Source of the DNA: Planctomycetota bacterium
GTDB lineage: Bacteria > Planctomycetota > Phycisphaerae > WQYP01
Assembly (NCBI GenBank): GCA_023489375.1
Contig: JAMDCX010000124.1
Location: 1 to 8,398, forward strand
DNA length: 8,398 bases
Direction: 5' to 3'
Positions 6,457 to 8,398 of the stretch are shown here, one piece after another (position 1 is the first letter of the stretch; each line of letters begins with the position of its first letter). The position numbers were made by a program, and so were the translations under genes. Under the pieces are notes generated by a model, which did no database searches, had not been told where the DNA came from, and worked only from the letters and a program-made list of their open reading frames with translations.

Positions 6457-7518
6457 TCACCATGCAAAATAATAAGGATTACGCTGATAATGTACGTGCA
6501 CCTGTGACATGGGTTGCCAGACCACCGCCACGTCATTGTACAGTTCGTGCACACCGGCCGGCAGGTGATTGCCGTTGTCTGTTTCCACGTGATTGGACGC
6601 CGGAGCCAGCGGTGAAAGTATATCGCTGGCACCGAATTCTGACATAAGTCCCGTTTTACCTGATGGACCGGTCATCATGGCAATATCCGAGGCTAACAGT
6701 GCCCCGGGATTGGACTGTGGATCTTCCGCTGGTATATGTTGTTGATCCTGCGTATTCCAGTAGGTCACCCTTTTGAAGTCTTGTTCCAGACTGCCTCCCT
6801 GTACCCCTTTTTTCCCTTCATTGAGCAAGACGCCGTCAATATCGTAAGCGGGACTGTAGTTTTGCGGGTAGGTACCCGGCGAAACACGGCTGGCGTCGCC
6901 ATCGTCCAACAAGGCGTTTCCTCCGTCACCACGATCCACCCAGTAGCAGTATCCGCTGTACCAGCTCCATTCCAGGCAATAGCCGGTGGTTTTATGTACG
7001 CCTCCGCTGAACACAGCGCGTGGACTTGCTATAATCTGGTTATGCAGCGTAATGACCCCAGGTTCGGGACAGAATAGCAAAGATATACCCCGTAACGTCG
7101 GTGGAATAATACCGGGCATGATGGTTTTGCCGTTCATGGTTCTTGGAACACCGGTCACCATGCTTTTTCCGGTATACCCGCCGACGCCAAAGGAACTGTA
7201 GTAAAGCGGCCCGAACCCCCAGCCCGGGCACTGACTTCCGCTGACGGGGTATCTGAATCCGCCCATCGGCGCAAGTTTATAGTCGGAGCATCCCAGCGGA
7301 TATTGCCCTTTATAGACTACGGCATACTCACGCATGGCAATGCCCAACTGCCGTAGATTGGACGCACAGACAATCCGCAAGGCCAGATTCCTGGCTCTGG
7401 CCAACGCCGGCAACAATATCGACATTAATATCGCAATAATGGTCAGTACCACCAGCAGTTCCGGAAGAGTGAATGCAGCGGAATTCACCCTTTGTCTGTC
7501 GGCAAGGTCTTTATTCAT
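6457..7518 (-). CDS. Type-IV-pilin-like protein with prepilin N-terminal methylation motif
   Basis: A 353-residue protein (from ATG 7518) with a class III signal: a short charged leader (MNKDLADRQRVNSA), then A|FTLPELLVVLTIIAILMSIL and LLPALARARNLALRIVCASNLRQLG. It keeps the Glu at mature position 5 and the long hydrophobic helix used for membrane retention and filament assembly. The residue before the cut is Ala instead of the usual Gly. The rest is a large, Gly/Pro/aromatic-rich domain of the kind expanded in planctomycetes and relatives (DUF1559-like). Near the C-terminus, NHLPAGVHELYNDVAVVW resembles the H-x9-DG motif, with one extra residue and the Gly replaced by Val. AGGAG (7525-7529) is 6 nt before ATG 7518 and decides that start over the in-frame TTG at 7524. 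It lies 123 bp after the MauE-like gene on the same strand. Its role (pseudopilin, surface or substrate-handling protein) is unknown. Confidence 0.9.
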   Translation of the reverse strand: MNKDLADRQRVNSAAFTLPELLVVLTIIAILMSILLPALARARNLALRIVCASNLRQLGIAMREYAVVYKGQYPLGCSDYKLAPMGGFRYPVSGSQCPGWGFGPLYYSSFGVGGYTGKSMVTGVPRTMNGKTIMPGIIPPTLRGISLLFCPEPGVITLHNQIIASPRAVFSGGVHKTTGYCLEWSWYSGYCYWVDRGDGGNALLDDGDASRVSPGTYPQNYSPAYDIDGVLLNEGKKGVQGGSLEQDFKRVTYWNTQDQQHIPAEDPQSNPGALLASDIAMMTGPSGKTGLMSEFGASDILSPLAPASNHVETDNGNHLPAGVHELYNDVAVVWQPMSQVHVHYQRNPYYFAW

Positions 7519-7524
7519 AGCCAA

Positions 7525-7529
7525 CTCCT
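7525..7529 (-). promoter_or_regulatory. Shine-Dalgarno site fixing the pilin-like gene start
   Basis: AGGAG on the minus strand is 6 nt from ATG 7518, ideal spacing. It would abut the alternative TTG at 7524 directly, so it supports the ATG as the true start. Confidence 0.7.
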
Positions 7530-7641
7530 GAATCCGAAACCAGCTTGGTTCATTACGTTAGTTCACTTATCAAGGACACTTCCCGCTCCGGATTCTTATG
7601 GATGCTGCTGTTAGGTACCGGTCAAGGGCGGCTTGATCCGA

Positions 7642-8082
7642 TCACGAGGAACTTTTGGGTGCGACCAATAACACGAATACCGTTCCCAAGGCCAGCAGTC
7701 CATTACGTACAAGTGAAATCACAAGTCCCCGCTCGATCATGGCCGGTTTATGAGCTTGCTGCCACGCCGTACCGAAACAGCCACATGGCTGGGGAAAATA
7801 TTGCAGCATATCGTGGATGATTACACCTGAAAAAATCGCCAATACCAGCAACACAAGTAGAGAAGCGACGCCTCGCCGCCAACCGATCAACAACCAAGTC
7901 CCAAGCGCAACCTCAATGCCAATAATGCTTCCCGCCAACCATGGATGCGAACGCTCCAGTTGGCCAAACACCGTAAGATACCCCGGTGGAATTATGGCCT
8001 TGCTCAGGGCGGCGATGATAAACACTATCCCAACAATGGCCGCCAGAACACGAGTCATCGTGGTAAGCCCGATTTTCATCAT
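7642..8082 (-). CDS. MauE/DoxX-like four-helix membrane protein
   Basis: A 146-residue integral membrane protein. Four hydrophobic segments are visible at about residues 11-29, 51-67, 71-90 and 119-140. The first helix ends ALSKAI, then PPGYLTVFGQL follows, and a CGCFG motif (C100, C102) lies between helices three and four. This layout matches the MauE family (DoxX superfamily), named for methylamine dehydrogenase maturation, where it is thought to help disulfide formation in the periplasm. No mau genes are nearby, so the annotation describes family, not methylamine use. In lineages with many pilin-like proteins, stand-alone MauE-like genes are common, and a thiol-redox role for exported proteins is plausible. 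ATG 8082 (or 8079) follows AAGG by about 9 nt. The downstream pilin-like protein has several cysteines and might be a client; that is inference. Confidence 0.8.
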   Translation of the reverse strand: MMKIGLTTMTRVLAAIVGIVFIIAALSKAIIPPGYLTVFGQLERSHPWLAGSIIGIEVALGTWLLIGWRRGVASLLVLLVLAIFSGVIIHDMLQYFPQPCGCFGTAWQQAHKPAMIERGLVISLVRNGLLALGTVFVLLVAPKSSS

Positions 8083-8349
8083 TGATATCCGCCTTCAAAT
8101 AAGCGATTGAACCTTGCGTCAGCACTTTCTGCCGTGAGGTGTCAATCTGATCCACCTAATCCATGCCTCATGGCTGACATGGCAGCCTAATGTTTTGCAC
8201 TCATTCGGTCGCAACATAGGGATCACGGCGGCGATGCTTCTCTGATCCAGTGCTGGACGGCGATGGCACCCGCCGGATCCGTCCTTGGACTAGTATAACG
8301 TTTCATTAAAAGCTTTACAGACAGCCATCGCCATGTTAAAGTGGGGAAC

Positions 8350-8398
8350 ATGGCTGGAAAGTCCAAACTTCCGATGTTGGTTCTCACGGCGGAGGAAC
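8350..8398 (+). CDS. Probable IS630-family transposase, N-terminal fragment
   Basis: Only the first 16 codons are inside the window: MAGKSKLPMLVLTAEE. This closely resembles the beginning of many IS630-family transposases, which start with a short basic segment, then a Leu/Val stretch ending in L-T-x-E-E before the helix-turn-helix domain. GGGG lies 3-4 nt before the ATG, a poor but possible ribosome site. It is the only plus-strand gene seen. The element's left end should lie in the preceding 200 bp, but I cannot identify an inverted repeat without the other end. Confidence 0.55.
   Translation, partial: MAGKSKLPMLVLTAEE

Noticed and set aside
8117..8145. TTGACA upstream of the MauE-like gene as a promoter
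   Set aside because: The -35 word is perfect but the expected -10 position reads CTGACG, which is not a credible -10 box.

Overview
The window looks like chromosomal DNA of a bacterium of moderate G+C content, most likely a planctomycete-type (PVC) lineage such as Phycisphaerae. This is inferred from a large type-IV-pilin-like protein with an FTLPELLVVLTIIAILMSILLPALARA-type N-terminus (split here as FTLPELLVV and LLPALARA), the MauE-like neighbour, a twin-arginine exported protein, and long gene-poor spacers. No 16S rRNA or other direct taxonomic marker is present. Every convincing gene is on the minus strand except a transposase start at the right edge, so transcription runs right to left.

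Reading in the direction of transcription: (1) 8350-8398, plus strand, the first 16 codons of a probable IS630-family transposase. (2) 8082-6457, a four-helix MauE/DoxX-like membrane protein followed by a pilin-like secreted or surface protein. (3) 6456-5663, a gene-free stretch with a probable transposase C-terminal remnant (6002-6103) and several small hairpins. (4) 5498-5662, a compact 165 bp palindromic element with 22 bp inverted ends and a TAA target duplication, resembling a MITE. (5) 5487-5236, an almost consensus sigma70 promoter and a leader of about 218 nt. (6) 5235-3409, rplA-rplJ-rplL, the ribosomal proteins L1, L10 and L7/L12. (7) 3408-2514, about 0.9 kb with no supportable gene. 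(8) 2513-363, a DinG/XPD-type iron-sulfur helicase. (9) 280-1, the start of a Tat-exported protein that runs off the left edge.

The ribosomal cluster is the functional core: L1 forms the mobile L1 stalk, and L10 with L7/L12 forms the factor-recruiting stalk. It is cut out of the usual rplK-rplA-rplJ-rplL-rpoB-rpoC arrangement. There is no rplK before rplA and no rpoB after rplL, and rplA has its own strong promoter and long leader. The MITE-like element sits 10 bp upstream of the -35 box of that promoter. No wholly new multi-gene system is visible. The observations most worth checking are the MITE-like element abutting the ribosomal promoter, the rplA leader, and the isolated rplAJL block.
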